Below, piece by piece: positions 53,801 through 62,031 of a stretch of 64,000 nt of DNA. Each line of letters opens with the position of its first letter. The stretch's first letter is position 1. The notes below the pieces were generated by a model. It did no database searches. It had not been told where the DNA came from and was given only the letters and a program-made list of their open reading frames with translations. The stretch covers positions 174,604 to 238,603 of the forward strand of contig JBDHTQ010000004.1 in NCBI GenBank assembly GCA_039808765.1. The letters are read 5' to 3'. Source of the stretch: JBDHTQ01 sp039808765 (GTDB lineage Bacteria > Pseudomonadota > Alphaproteobacteria > UBA2400). Made by a program: the position numbers and the translations under genes.

Positions 53801-54645
53801 AGCGTGAAAAACTGCCGGATCGTCGTAAGGGCTATACGCAAAAAGCCAATATCGGCGGGCATAAATTATATTTGCGTACTGGTGAGTATGAAGACGGTCG
53901 TTTGGGCGAAATCTTTATTGATATGCACAAAGAAGGCGCTGCTTTCCGCTCAATCATCAACAACTTCGCCATTGCAATTTCGCTAGGGCTTCAGTATGGC
54001 GTGCCGCTTGAGGAATACGTCGATGCCTTTACCTTCACGCGGTTCGAGCCATCGGGAATGGTGCAGGGGAACGATGCCATTAAGATGGCGACATCCGTGT
54101 TGGACTATATCTTCCGTGAATTGGCCATCTCATACTTGGGGCGGCAAGACTTGGCCCATGTCAAGCCTGAGGATATGTTGCCTTCAACGGTTGGTGAAGG
54201 GTCTGATCAAAGCGCTCTGGACAATGCCTCACACTCTGCGCTTACCGGCGGATTTGATCAGGTGTCGATGATTCGCGAGACTGTTCGTAAGGTTGCATCG
54301 AATGGTTACGTCCGTGCGAACCTGCGGCTAGTTTCCTCACCCTCACAAATGACCGAGAAAGTTAAGATGTCGATCACTGAACGCACGACGGTGCAAACGG
54401 CTCCAGCAGCTGTTGCCATGGCAGTGGGGGGAGACACCATTACACTCGAGGCGCCTCCGGTTGCCAAGAACGGCGTATTTTCGTATGGTGGAACAGATCG
54501 CTATTCCAAATCTGATCGCGCCATGATGGCTAAATCAAAGGGCTACGAAGGGGATTCTTGCTCAGAGTGCTCGAATATGACACTGGTGCGTAACGGTACC
54601 TGCTTAAAGTGTGATACGTGCGGCGCAACAACTGGTTGCAGCTAA
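50875..54645 (+). CDS. nrdJ: Vitamin B12-dependent (class II) ribonucleotide reductase
   Basis: NrdJ converts ribonucleotides to deoxyribonucleotides with adenosylcobalamin, aerobically or not. 1256 residues from ATG 50875, which begins MKIARRYTTAGKDAYEKIEF as its relatives do; a GTG at 50794 is an alternative. Landmarks: HACFIQGVNDDLVNEGG, FKYGSGSGTNFSRLR, NPCSEYMFLDNTACNLASIN with catalytic Cys, PTGTIGLVMDCDTTGIEPDFALVK, and the C-terminal zinc/redox block CSECSNMTLV and CLKCDTC. Around residue 965 the segment VERVVERVVERV is a short tandem that may be a linker. No class I nrdAB genes are in the window. Confidence 0.96.
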   Translation: MKIARRYTTAGKDAYEKIEFTSKTSEIRNPDGSIVFQQKDVMVPVGWSQVAVDVVAQKYFRQKGVASILKAVAEERVPEWLWRQTADHEAMQHLPEAERMGGETDSRQVFDRLSGTWTYWGWKGGYFDTEEDARAYYDEMRHMLARQMGAPNSPQWFNTGLNWKYGIDGPSQGHYYVDYQTGEMTLSASSYEHPQPHACFIQGVNDDLVNEGGIMDLWVREARLFKYGSGSGTNFSRLRGSKEPLSGGGKSSGLMSWLRIGDRAAGGIKSGGTTRRAAKMVCLDLDHPDIEEFITWKSFEEQKVAALVTGSKICAKHLASIMAATWEGLAEGIDVNKRLDPAQNQALKQAIRAARKEKVPDNAIQRTLQFSRQGFKTIEFKTYDLDWDSEAYNTVSGQNANLSVRVSDDFIHAVEQDGPWNLTRRVDGKVMKTVQARDLWEKIGEAAWQCADPGVQFDTTINDWHTCPESGRINASNPCSEYMFLDNTACNLASINLMQFRQENGAFDIDGFAHASRLWTITLEISVMMAQFPSCDIAKLSYEYRTLGLGYANVGALLMANGIAYDSAEGRALCGAITALMTGVSYATSAEMAEELGPFPGYAQNANAMLRVIRNHRRAAYGDKGGYEALHINPVALDAEACPDHDVVAAARMAWDQAVELGSRYGFRNAQTTCIAPTGTIGLVMDCDTTGIEPDFALVKFKKLAGGGYFKIINRTVPEALRKLGYSAEQIENIVTYAVGHGSLRDAPCVNHSSLRAKGFTEDVLTKLEQGLASAFEIKFAFNKWTLGEDFIRNTLKVPDSVLNDFSFDLLSWLGFSKNEIEAANIHCCGSMTLEGAPGLKQEHLPVFDCANPCGRIGKRYLSAASHIHMMAAAQPFISGAISKTINMPNAATIEECKEAYLLSWSLGLKANALYRDGSKLSQPLSAQLLADDEDEADDFADALITMSQAQKAPALAQRLVERVVERVVERVQSREREKLPDRRKGYTQKANIGGHKLYLRTGEYEDGRLGEIFIDMHKEGAAFRSIINNFAIAISLGLQYGVPLEEYVDAFTFTRFEPSGMVQGNDAIKMATSVLDYIFRELAISYLGRQDLAHVKPEDMLPSTVGEGSDQSALDNASHSALTGGFDQVSMIRETVRKVASNGYVRANLRLVSSPSQMTEKVKMSITERTTVQTAPAAVAMAVGGDTITLEAPPVAKNGVFSYGGTDRYSKSDRAMMAKSKGYEGDSCSECSNMTLVRNGTCLKCDTCGATTGCS

Positions 54646-54709
54646 TCTCAATGTAAAGTGGGTGGAGGCTACTTACCTCATCCCATTCGAACCATGCGGA
54701 AAGCATGAC

Positions 54710-54742
54710 AAAAAAGCGATGGGGTTTACCTGTCGCTTTTTT
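54710..54742 (+). terminator. Rho-independent terminator of nrdJ
   Basis: AAAAAAGCGA (54710-54719) pairs with TCGCTTTTTT (54733-54742), 10 bp with a 13-base loop. It lies 64 bases after the nrdJ stop. Confidence 0.88.
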
Positions 54743-54843
54743 AGTTTTATGATGGCGGTCACAGCTTTGTCTGCGTGATAAAGGAAAAAATGTGCGAGGG
54801 GCATTAAAAATTTTTGTTTTAGTTGATGATATAGGGGCAAAAA

Positions 54844-55917
54844 ATGAGTGCTGACTCACTCTTGCCGCGCAAAAAAACATCGCATACCACTCGGTTGCTG
54901 TTGGCTGTAAAATTTTTTTATAAATTGATTTCTCTTTCTGTCTTGGCGGGGGCGCTCTATTTTTTCTGGCAAGAAGTCTCTGTTATGGGGCTGAATTATA
55001 ACTTGCCAACACAAGTTTATGCCTTTAAGGAAGTAACAAAAAATCCACCGGATGATCCTTCATTACCCCCTCTCAATAAAAATGAAGCGATCCGATATGC
55101 TGTTACAACATGGGATGATCGTATTCTAACCGTTGATTTGCTGTTGGGGCATGCTGCAATAAATGCTCTTGCCCCTCAGCCGCTAACCATCGTTATTTGT
55201 CCTTCTGTGCAACCAACCTTTCTTCGTTCCTACATGGAAACACGGGGCGGTAATATACTTGTTGTTTATCAATCTCCCCGTTGGCAATCGATCACTGCGC
55301 CCGATTGGCCGGTAAAGGAAAATGGTTTTTATCAGCTCGGAGACGTTTGGGCATATTTGACTACAAATCCCGTTGTGAAGAATTTTGAACGTCATCTGGC
55401 ATTGCATGAAGCCCCCATTGATGTGGCTGAAATTGCGCGATGGGCAATTAAAGAATTTTATTCTGAAAAGGGGCGCGTTAATCTGATTGGGGTTGGTACA
55501 GGGGCAATGGTTGCGGCCGATGCGGCCCTTCTTCTTTCACAAATGGGCATTCCTCCCAGTAGTTTGGTGATGGTTTATCCGCCCGCCGATTTTGATTTTG
55601 TTGTCGAAACGCATTTGACAGATGTTCCAGGTATGATTCGTACGCCTTTGGCCAAGCTTGTTGCTTGGACGTATCGTCGGTTAGAGTTTTCTCGTTCACT
55701 GCCTTATTTGACGTCCATTCAAAAACTGATCGTGGTGCCTGGTGAAACGTACGAATTGCCAGAGGCTGCTTATCATGAATTGCTGCAGCGCGCGCAACCC
55801 CGCACGAAAATAATGCAGATCAATTACAATTACACGCAGCTTGCCGCACCTTCTAACATAACATATACGCGTAATGTGATCGCAGACTGGCTGTTGTCAA
55901 TCAATGCCATCAACTGA
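54844..55917 (+). CDS. Membrane-anchored alpha/beta-hydrolase-like protein, coupled to a polysaccharide ligase
   Basis: 357 residues, not recognised by name. Residues about 18-43 are a single membrane helix; the rest is predicted periplasmic. A Rossmann-like elbow, VNLIGVGTGAMVAADAALLLSQ, takes the position of a hydrolase nucleophile loop, but the expected Ser is Thr (G-V-G-T-G), and VYPPADFDF follows. A catalytic triad is not obvious. AGGGGC precedes the ATG. The end overlaps the ligase start by 14 bases, so the two are probably co-translated. Confidence 0.7.
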   Translation: MSADSLLPRKKTSHTTRLLLAVKFFYKLISLSVLAGALYFFWQEVSVMGLNYNLPTQVYAFKEVTKNPPDDPSLPPLNKNEAIRYAVTTWDDRILTVDLLLGHAAINALAPQPLTIVICPSVQPTFLRSYMETRGGNILVVYQSPRWQSITAPDWPVKENGFYQLGDVWAYLTTNPVVKNFERHLALHEAPIDVAEIARWAIKEFYSEKGRVNLIGVGTGAMVAADAALLLSQMGIPPSSLVMVYPPADFDFVVETHLTDVPGMIRTPLAKLVAWTYRRLEFSRSLPYLTSIQKLIVVPGETYELPEAAYHELLQRAQPRTKIMQINYNYTQLAAPSNITYTRNVIADWLLSINAIN

Positions 55918-57238
55918 GAAAACCATGCGGGGTGTGCACACATTTTTTTTCTATGCCAACGTTATCTTGGCTGTCATGTTGATGTTTGCGCCCTTGCCAT
56001 TGGGGAGTAACCGCCCTGCATTTGAAGCAATTTTGAATATTTTTGCCGCGCTTGCTCTCATTCTTTTTGGCTTTGGGCAGTTTAAAAATAAAGCAACACG
56101 TGATCAAAAAGATCGTTTTTTCAACCTGCTTGCAGCATTGTTTATGATTTTTTTTATCTGGTGTATGATTCAAAGTATTTGGTTCTCAATCGATCCTTTT
56201 GTCAGCGTGACCGCCTTGGGGCAACTGGTGAGCGGCGGTATTGTTTTTTATTTGTGCTATCACGCATCCAATCAACGTCGTGATCGTACAATGATCATAA
56301 AGGCATTATCGTATTCGTCGATTGCCTATGCTGCCTACGGGTTGGTTGTTTACATGCTGGGAAACAGCACTATTCTCTGGTTGAACAAGTGGACCTATGA
56401 AGACAGTTTGACGGCTACTTTTGTTAACCGCAACGCTTTTGCTGCTTATTGCGGTTTAGGGATGCTGGCTACAGCAACGCTGATCGTGCAGGAGGTTGAG
56501 AAAATTTTTCACCGCACCAGCAGAATAAAGCCGGATGTGCATTATGTGCTGGATCATTTAACCTTCAGCGGTTGGGTGGAGGTTTTTGGTTTTATGCTTT
56601 TAACAATGGTTGCGATTTTGAGTGATTCTCGCGCTGGATTTCTGAGTATTGGTGTTGCGTTGGCGTTTTTTTTACTGGCGCTTATGCAGAGATTCAAGCA
56701 ATCACACTTGATGTTTTTGGTGCTAATTTTAGGTGGTGTTGGCTTAGGGTTGATGATGATTCTTTTACTGGGGCAGGGGTGGTTGGATCGATTTGATGCG
56801 TCTGTCTGGCAGCGGGACGAGCGTATTAAAATCTGGTCAGCGACTTTGCAAATGATCGCTGAGCGGCCTTGGCAAGGTTGGGGATTGAACAGTTATGCTG
56901 ATGTGTTTTTAATGTTCCGAAGCGATAACATTGCCCATCATTATCAGCATGCACATTCAGTCTATTTAGAACATATGGTCGAAAATGGAATAATTGCGGC
57001 GGTGATTTGGTTTTTATTGTTTTCTTTGGTTTTTTTACGGGCTTGGCGCTCTTGGAAAAATGCGAATGAAGGCGCATATTGCGCACTTTTTGCATCTTGC
57101 GCATTGGTTCAAGCTGGATTGCATTCCTTGGTTGACTTTAGCTTTCAATTTCCTGCTAATGCATTGATTTTTTCAGCTGTCCTTGGTCTTGGTTTCGGGC
57201 AAAGAAATTTGGCAGAGAAAAGCCTCAGATCACGCTAA
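55904..57238 (+). CDS. O-antigen ligase family membrane protein
   Basis: 444 residues with about 11-12 hydrophobic helices. It matches the O-antigen ligase (Wzy_C) type in TATFVNRNAFAAYCGLGMLA, LSDSRAGFLSIGVALAFF and the periplasmic loop WSATLQMIAERPWQGWGLNSYADVF, followed by HHYQHAHSVYLEHMVENGIIAA. The His-His and the W-G-W-G-x-N-S motif are typical. Such proteins join or polymerise polysaccharide at the membrane. The start may instead be ATG 55925; neither has a clear ribosome-binding site. No glycosyltransferase is next to it. Confidence 0.88.
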   Translation: MPSTEKTMRGVHTFFFYANVILAVMLMFAPLPLGSNRPAFEAILNIFAALALILFGFGQFKNKATRDQKDRFFNLLAALFMIFFIWCMIQSIWFSIDPFVSVTALGQLVSGGIVFYLCYHASNQRRDRTMIIKALSYSSIAYAAYGLVVYMLGNSTILWLNKWTYEDSLTATFVNRNAFAAYCGLGMLATATLIVQEVEKIFHRTSRIKPDVHYVLDHLTFSGWVEVFGFMLLTMVAILSDSRAGFLSIGVALAFFLLALMQRFKQSHLMFLVLILGGVGLGLMMILLLGQGWLDRFDASVWQRDERIKIWSATLQMIAERPWQGWGLNSYADVFLMFRSDNIAHHYQHAHSVYLEHMVENGIIAAVIWFLLFSLVFLRAWRSWKNANEGAYCALFASCALVQAGLHSLVDFSFQFPANALIFSAVLGLGFGQRNLAEKSLRSR

Positions 57239-58068
57239 AGTGCTTTTAAAAGCTGGGCCAAAGGCCAGCCGTGTCGCTCACGCGTCAGCTCCATAAGTCC
57301 GAGTTTCGTGATACCAAAAACTTGAACACGACAGGGGTCTAGCGCTGTGAACGCGCGCATTCTTTCAATTAAGCCAGCTGCAAGTTTGCGTTTATCACCG
57401 GCTAAATCAATCACAATGGTGCCTGAAATGTTTCTTAGGCAAAGCTGGCGAGCAATCTCTTCCAGTGCAACAGTATTGGCCTCTATGGGCGATAAGCTGC
57501 TGTTGATATCAATCGCATGCAAGGCGGCAGTTTGTTCAAAAATGATACTGGTTTTGTTCTTGATTTTGATTGTTTTGGCGCAGATTTTATCTAGTTCCCC
57601 ATCAAGATCAAAACAATCGACGTTGTCGGATGTGTGAATCTGAACGTGAGCGGAAAACTTTTCATAATACGGGTGTTTTTTTATTCGCTCCAGCGCATTC
57701 AGGCCCGGATGAATAAGTGAGGTGGTATTTAGAATAGTTTGTATTTTCTTAACGAAAAGAACACGCGCGCCTTTGTCTTCGCGTGCTGGGCTTTGCCATA
57801 ATACTTCAACGGACTGACCTTCTTGCAGCTCTTTTATTTTTAAACGAGCGCTGCCATGATCGCCCAAATCGATTTCAGCAAACCCTAATGCTGGGCGCAC
57901 ACGCGTAACGCGGGCATGAAAAAGTGCGCCAACTTGAGGAAAAAAATCGGGATGGTCAATTTCTAAACCGATCAGGAGCCGATTTTTAAACAGTGCAGCG
58001 TAGGTGAATGAGCCTCTATGGCCGAGGAAAAGATCAAGTGCTGGCGCATCAACGTCATGATTTGACAT
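57235..58068 (-). CDS. RNase E/G family protein, short
   Basis: 277 residues, much shorter than RNase G. It has an S1-like N-terminal part (LFHARVTRVRPALGFAEIDLGD) and the catalytic region AIDINSSLSPIEANTVALEEIARQL, then NISGTIVIDLAGD, where the Asp of D-I-N and the Asp of IDLAGD match the metal ligands of the RNase E/G family. The C-terminal zinc-link and further domains are lacking. Similar short proteins occur widely in alphaproteobacteria. It ends over the ligase gene by 4 bases (convergent) and is 4 bases after dedA. Confidence 0.85.
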   Translation of the reverse strand: MSNHDVDAPALDLFLGHRGSFTYAALFKNRLLIGLEIDHPDFFPQVGALFHARVTRVRPALGFAEIDLGDHGSARLKIKELQEGQSVEVLWQSPAREDKGARVLFVKKIQTILNTTSLIHPGLNALERIKKHPYYEKFSAHVQIHTSDNVDCFDLDGELDKICAKTIKIKNKTSIIFEQTAALHAIDINSSLSPIEANTVALEEIARQLCLRNISGTIVIDLAGDKRKLAAGLIERMRAFTALDPCRVQVFGITKLGLMELTRERHGWPLAQLLKAL

Positions 58069-58072
58069 AACG

Positions 58073-58732
58073 TTAATTCCCAGAAGATTGACGCCCGAAT
58101 TTCATTTTCCACAAAGCCACAAAAATCGGCACAAGCGAAAAAACAAGAAGTGTGAAAAAGATCAAGCCGAGATTGTCTTTTACAATTGTCAGCTTGCCAA
58201 ACCAATATCCACTTAGCGTGAGGGAAAAGACCCATAGTGTTGCACCGAGCAAATCTTTGACAACAAAGTGAATATAATCCATTTGCACGACACCAGCCAC
58301 GAAGGGGGCAAAAGTTCGTGCAAAGGGGATAAAGCGTGCAAGGATAATCGTTTTACCACCATGCTTACGGTAAAAAGCGTGCGTTCTATCGAATGTTTTG
58401 CGGTTGAAAAAACGAGAATCTCCCCACTTAAAAACACGCTTCCCCATCCACCGGCCAATCCAGTAATTTGAATTATTGCCCAAAACGGCACCCAGCCACA
58501 GCACGAATAATACCGAGCCTAGGTGTGCCTCATTCGAGGCGGCCAGTGTTCCTGCTGCGAAGAGTAATGAATCACCAGGAAGAAAAGGAAAAAAAACGAG
58601 GCCCGTTTCGGCAAAAACAACCGCCCACAGCACGACATACAACCACGCGCCAAGATGAGCTAATCCTTCAGTTAAGTGGGTATCAATGGAGGCTAAAAAC
58701 CCTATATTTGAAATAATCGGATCCAATATCAT
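58073..58732 (-). CDS. DedA family membrane protein
   Basis: 219 residues, the DedA/SNARE-associated fold implicated in undecaprenyl- or phospho-lipid recycling. The signature blocks are FFPFLPGDSLLFAAGTLA, LGAVLGNNSNYWIGRWMGKRVF, FYRKHGGKTIILARFIPFARTFAPFVAGV and the C-terminal hydrophobic helix, all standard. It is co-transcribed with the RNase-like gene. Confidence 0.94.
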   Translation of the reverse strand: MILDPIISNIGFLASIDTHLTEGLAHLGAWLYVVLWAVVFAETGLVFFPFLPGDSLLFAAGTLAASNEAHLGSVLFVLWLGAVLGNNSNYWIGRWMGKRVFKWGDSRFFNRKTFDRTHAFYRKHGGKTIILARFIPFARTFAPFVAGVVQMDYIHFVVKDLLGATLWVFSLTLSGYWFGKLTIVKDNLGLIFFTLLVFSLVPIFVALWKMKFGRQSSGN

Positions 58733-58826
58733 TCTCCCTGGAGGTTTTTTCGCACGATCCTGTGCCTACATGTTTAAGGTAAACCACATGAAAAAACAAC
58801 ATGCCAAAGTGTTACAGATTAATTTG

Positions 58827-60401
58827 TCAGGAAGTTGCGGTATTTTCATCCGGCAATGAGAGTGGCGCTTTTATCCGCCGTTCTGATTTTTCTTCGTAAA
58901 CGGTGCGTTCGCTTGGTAAACGCAGACTGACGCTGGTTCCTTTTCCAGGCTCGCTACTGAGACTAATGTGTCCTTTGTGAAGTTCAGCCAAACGACAGGC
59001 CAAGGGCAAACCAAGCCCTACGCCCCCTTCTGCACCAGAATCAGTGGCGTTCAGTCGCCCAAAGGGTGCGAGTACTGTTGGAATATCGGCGGGATTGATT
59101 CCAACCCCTGTATCTTTGACCGTAAAATGAACGCCATCGTCCTCGACCTTTAGTATGATTGTAATTAGTCCGTCACGCGGGGTGAACTTAAGCGCGTTCC
59201 CCACAAGATTAATGAGAATTTGCCGCAATTTTCCAGCATCAACACGAATGGAGGGTATGGTCTTCGGCGCTTGAATATTAAGGGTGATATGTGATTCTTC
59301 GGCCTTTTGGCGAAAAAAGGAAACTGTTTCTTCTGCGGCAGCAAGGGGCGAAATTATGCTTTCGTGAAGGGGCATGAAACCACTATCAATTACACTAAGA
59401 TTGAGAAGGTCAGTCACAATCGCCAGAAGATGATGGCCAGCCGTGTGAATATCGTGAATGTATTCCTGCTGTTTGGGATTGAGTGAGCCTAGAAAACCCA
59501 TTTCAAGTGACTCAGAAAAACCAATGATCGCGTTAAGCGGCGTGCGAAGTTCGTGGCTCATGTTTGCAAGAAAACGCGTTTTTGTCTCATTGGCTTTTTC
59601 AGCAACTTCTTTGGAGTGGCGCAACGAATCCGCCGCAGCACGGTGTGTGGTCACATCGTGCCCCACGGCATAAACCCAATTTTGTCGTGCTACAAATGTC
59701 CATAAAATCCATAATTCTTTATCGTTGGTGACAAGGCGTGTTTCAAGTGAGCGAATGTTGGCATCCGTTTGAATCGTCTCAAGCGTGTATTGCAGTGCGG
59801 CAACATCTGAAGAGGGCAAAAAACTGAAGAGTTCTGTTCCCCGCAATTTCTGTTCATTTTCGCGTATTAACGAACAAAATGCGGGGTTAACGCGGTTGAT
59901 CCGTCCCTCCATATCCAAAATAATGAGAATGTCCGTTGATAAATTGAAGAAACTATCACGTTGGTTTTCGGCTTCCTCACGCTCATAAAATTGCTGGCGG
60001 AGTTGACTATCGGTTATGCGTAAATGCGCATTCTGCCGTTCGATTACTGCGGTTTGCAGACTTAGACGCAGTAACTGCTGTGTGTAGAGTCGCGTTGCGA
60101 AAACTGTCAAAGAAACGCTCGCGGCCGCAACAATCAACCAATTGACAGTTTCTTGGGAAAAAATGATTGTTCCAGACGTATTAAAAGCACTCCAGAGGGG
60201 CGTGAGGGCCAGCATAACAATCGTGCTACACAAAATGGTCGCAATAACCCATGCTGTGAAAGAAAGGCGACGTGCACGTGCCAAACGCATCGCAGAGAAA
60301 TTGGATAACGCTTGATCAGAGGTTGGGAGTTGCGGATCAATGGGTTTTACCTGCAGCCGCTTGTGTTTTTGTTTGGTGGTGAGTGTCGGGAGGAAAGACA
60401 T
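58827..60401 (-). CDS. Hybrid-free PAS-containing sensor histidine kinase
   Basis: 524 residues. Two membrane helices (about 48-70 and 86-106) precede a coiled coil, a PAS domain (NLSTDILIILDMEGRINRVNPAFCSL...YAVGHDVT), the phospho-acceptor FLANMSHELRTPLNAIIGFSE (His about 303), and the catalytic ATPase with GNALKFTPRDG (N box), DTGVGINPADI (G1) and GGVGLGLPLACRLAELHKG (G2). No receiver is attached. ATG 60401 follows GAGGG; TTG 60407 is in frame. The input and partner regulator are unknown; the receiver protein at 46.0-46.5 kb is a possible one. Confidence 0.92.
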   Translation of the reverse strand: MSFLPTLTTKQKHKRLQVKPIDPQLPTSDQALSNFSAMRLARARRLSFTAWVIATILCSTIVMLALTPLWSAFNTSGTIIFSQETVNWLIVAAASVSLTVFATRLYTQQLLRLSLQTAVIERQNAHLRITDSQLRQQFYEREEAENQRDSFFNLSTDILIILDMEGRINRVNPAFCSLIRENEQKLRGTELFSFLPSSDVAALQYTLETIQTDANIRSLETRLVTNDKELWILWTFVARQNWVYAVGHDVTTHRAAADSLRHSKEVAEKANETKTRFLANMSHELRTPLNAIIGFSESLEMGFLGSLNPKQQEYIHDIHTAGHHLLAIVTDLLNLSVIDSGFMPLHESIISPLAAAEETVSFFRQKAEESHITLNIQAPKTIPSIRVDAGKLRQILINLVGNALKFTPRDGLITIILKVEDDGVHFTVKDTGVGINPADIPTVLAPFGRLNATDSGAEGGVGLGLPLACRLAELHKGHISLSSEPGKGTSVSLRLPSERTVYEEKSERRIKAPLSLPDENTATS

Positions 60402-60518
60402 TGACAAAAACCCTCTACTTCTTAAGCGTGCTTCACAATGACCCGCATCATATAGGCTTGCAAGTCTTGCAGATTATGGCATGCTAGGCTCAGAAAAACG
60501 TTTTGTAAGGGGGCGGAT

Positions 60519-61085
60519 ATGAGTGTAAAAAACTCGCGCCAAGCATGGGGTAGTGTTGCTCGATTCTTCCATTGGACCATTGCTCTTTTAATCCTTGGCA
60601 TGTTCATCGTCGGGTATACCATGGAAGATGTGGCACCAGAAGATAAACTTTTCGTTTATACAATGCATAAATCAATGGGGCTTTTGGTGTTGTTGCTTGT
60701 GGTCTGCCGTCTTGTTTGGCGGTGGGCAAACGTGCGTCCCTCGCTTGACCGTTTTCCTAAATGGCAGGTTTTTGCCGCTGAAAGTGTTCATTGGGGATTG
60801 TATGTTTGCATGTTTGCGATGCCGATTTCCGGCTATTTAATGACCAGTTTTGCTAACCGTCCATTTAATCTTTTTATGGATCCAGCATTGCCTGTGCCAA
60901 TGCTGACGCAAACGGATATGCAGCTCAACGCCTTAAGCCGAAACGTACATGAACTCATGGCGCCGCTTTTCTTGGCTTTGCTGGCAGCGCATATCGGAGC
61001 TGCGCTTTACCACCATTTTATCCAAAAGGATGAAATTCTTGCACGAATGACTCCATTCATTCGCCTTCCTCGTGATCAATCATAA
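60519..61085 (+). CDS. cybB: Cytochrome b561
   Basis: 188 residues, four membrane helices. His ligands appear in FFHWTIALLILGMFIVGY, MHKSMGLLVLLLVVCRL, SVHWGLYVCMFAMPISGY and AHIGAALYHHFI, as in the bacterial b561 family that transfers electrons to quinone. AAGGGGGCGGAT precedes ATG 60519. It is co-transcribed with the YceI-like gene, a frequent pairing. Confidence 0.93.
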   Translation: MSVKNSRQAWGSVARFFHWTIALLILGMFIVGYTMEDVAPEDKLFVYTMHKSMGLLVLLLVVCRLVWRWANVRPSLDRFPKWQVFAAESVHWGLYVCMFAMPISGYLMTSFANRPFNLFMDPALPVPMLTQTDMQLNALSRNVHELMAPLFLALLAAHIGAALYHHFIQKDEILARMTPFIRLPRDQS

Positions 61086-61089
61086 CGTC

Positions 61090-61722
61090 ATGATTTTGAA
61101 ATGGTCTTACCGTCTTAAGGCAGTGTTTTTGGCAAGTTTTTTGCTGTTTACGCTCTTGTTTGTCGGGCCTGCAGTTAAGGCAGAGGATGTGGATTGGCAT
61201 TGGAATGTTTTATCTTCCTCAAAACTGCTGGTTAAAGGGTCAATGGCGGGTGAGACAATTATTGGCAGTTTTCCTAATTTTTCAGGCAATATTTACTTTA
61301 ATCCATACGACATGTCGGCCAATAAAATCGCCTTCGCAGTGGATACGCGCCTGATAAAGCTTCCGCTCTATAATCAGATGTCAGTGGCAACCTCTACTGA
61401 CTGGTTGGACGCTTTTCGCTTTCCTCGCGCTGAATACACGGCGACGGAATTTGTCGATGAGGGCGATAATGTGTATCTCGCAAAGGGGTATCTTAAAATT
61501 AAAGAGGCTGTTTTACCGTTACCGTTACGGTTTAAGCTGGATTTGAGTAATGTTGAGGTTCCTGAAAATCAAACACGCAATGTGATCGTGGCCAAACGCG
61601 CAACGGTAAAAGGTGTGGCTGTGATCGACCGCAGTTTTTTTGGAATTGGCTTAAACGCAAAAAAAGAAGCGGCTCAAGTTGATAATTTGGTTTACGTCTA
61701 CGTTATTTTAAACGTCGAGTAA
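61090..61722 (+). CDS. YceI family periplasmic lipid-binding protein
   Basis: 210 residues from ATG 61090. A signal peptide (hydrophobic residues 11-30, ending VKAED) precedes a lipocalin-like beta barrel: VKGSMAGETIIGSFPNFSGNIYF, VDTRLIKLPLYNQM, DWLDAFRFPRAEYTATEFVDEG and VKGVAVIDRSFFGIGL. YceI proteins bind isoprenoid quinones or amides; with cytochrome b561 next to it, a quinone-related role is likely. A GTG at 61072 is in frame. Confidence 0.9.
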   Translation: MILKWSYRLKAVFLASFLLFTLLFVGPAVKAEDVDWHWNVLSSSKLLVKGSMAGETIIGSFPNFSGNIYFNPYDMSANKIAFAVDTRLIKLPLYNQMSVATSTDWLDAFRFPRAEYTATEFVDEGDNVYLAKGYLKIKEAVLPLPLRFKLDLSNVEVPENQTRNVIVAKRATVKGVAVIDRSFFGIGLNAKKEAAQVDNLVYVYVILNVE

Positions 61723-61724
61723 GT

Positions 61725-61816
61725 CAAAAAAACGGCCGCCCGAAGGCGACCGTAAAATGCGCTAGAATGGGCAGACTAGCCAAGTTCCAGGAGGAGAAAA
61801 TACCAAGCCCATTAAA
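61725..61816 (-). ncRNA. Candidate small RNA with anti-Shine-Dalgarno loop
   Basis: On the minus strand an extended -10, TGCTATACT (61829-61821), precedes a start near 61814-61816. The transcript holds AATGGGC pairing with GCCCATT (61766-61772 with 61807-61813), whose loop includes CTCCTCC. A terminator ACGGTCGCC-UUCG-GGCGGCCGT then TTTTTTT follows (61725-61752). In the stem one pair is G-U on the minus strand but C-A on the plus strand, so the hairpin works as a terminator only on the minus strand. No ORF lies on this transcript. A -35 is weak (near TCGTTT). Confidence 0.65.
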
Positions 61817-61967
61817 GTACAGTATAGCAATATTCGGAAGCGAAAACGAGACATATCTGACTGTCATGCTGATTTTCGTATGAGATTTAACGCGTATTTT
61901 ATCGAATTTTTAAAAGCCATTTTCTGTTTTTTAAACGGGAAAAAAGGTTCTTTAACCATATTTTGTG

Positions 61968-61996
61968 TTGCACCACATGCTAAGCTCATGCATAAA
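61968..61996 (+). promoter_or_regulatory. Possible prfB promoter
   Basis: TTGCAC (61968-61973) and CATAAA (61991-61996) are 17 bases apart, 36 bases before the prfB ATG. The match is only partial. Confidence 0.35.
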
Positions 61997-62031
61997 ACCC
62001 TCACGACAATTTAGAGAAAAAAGGTTGAGGT

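Noticed and set aside
54676..54706. tRNA gene on the minus strand, because of GGTTCGAAT
   Set aside because: The flanking bases do not form a T stem, and no acceptor or anticodon stem can be found.
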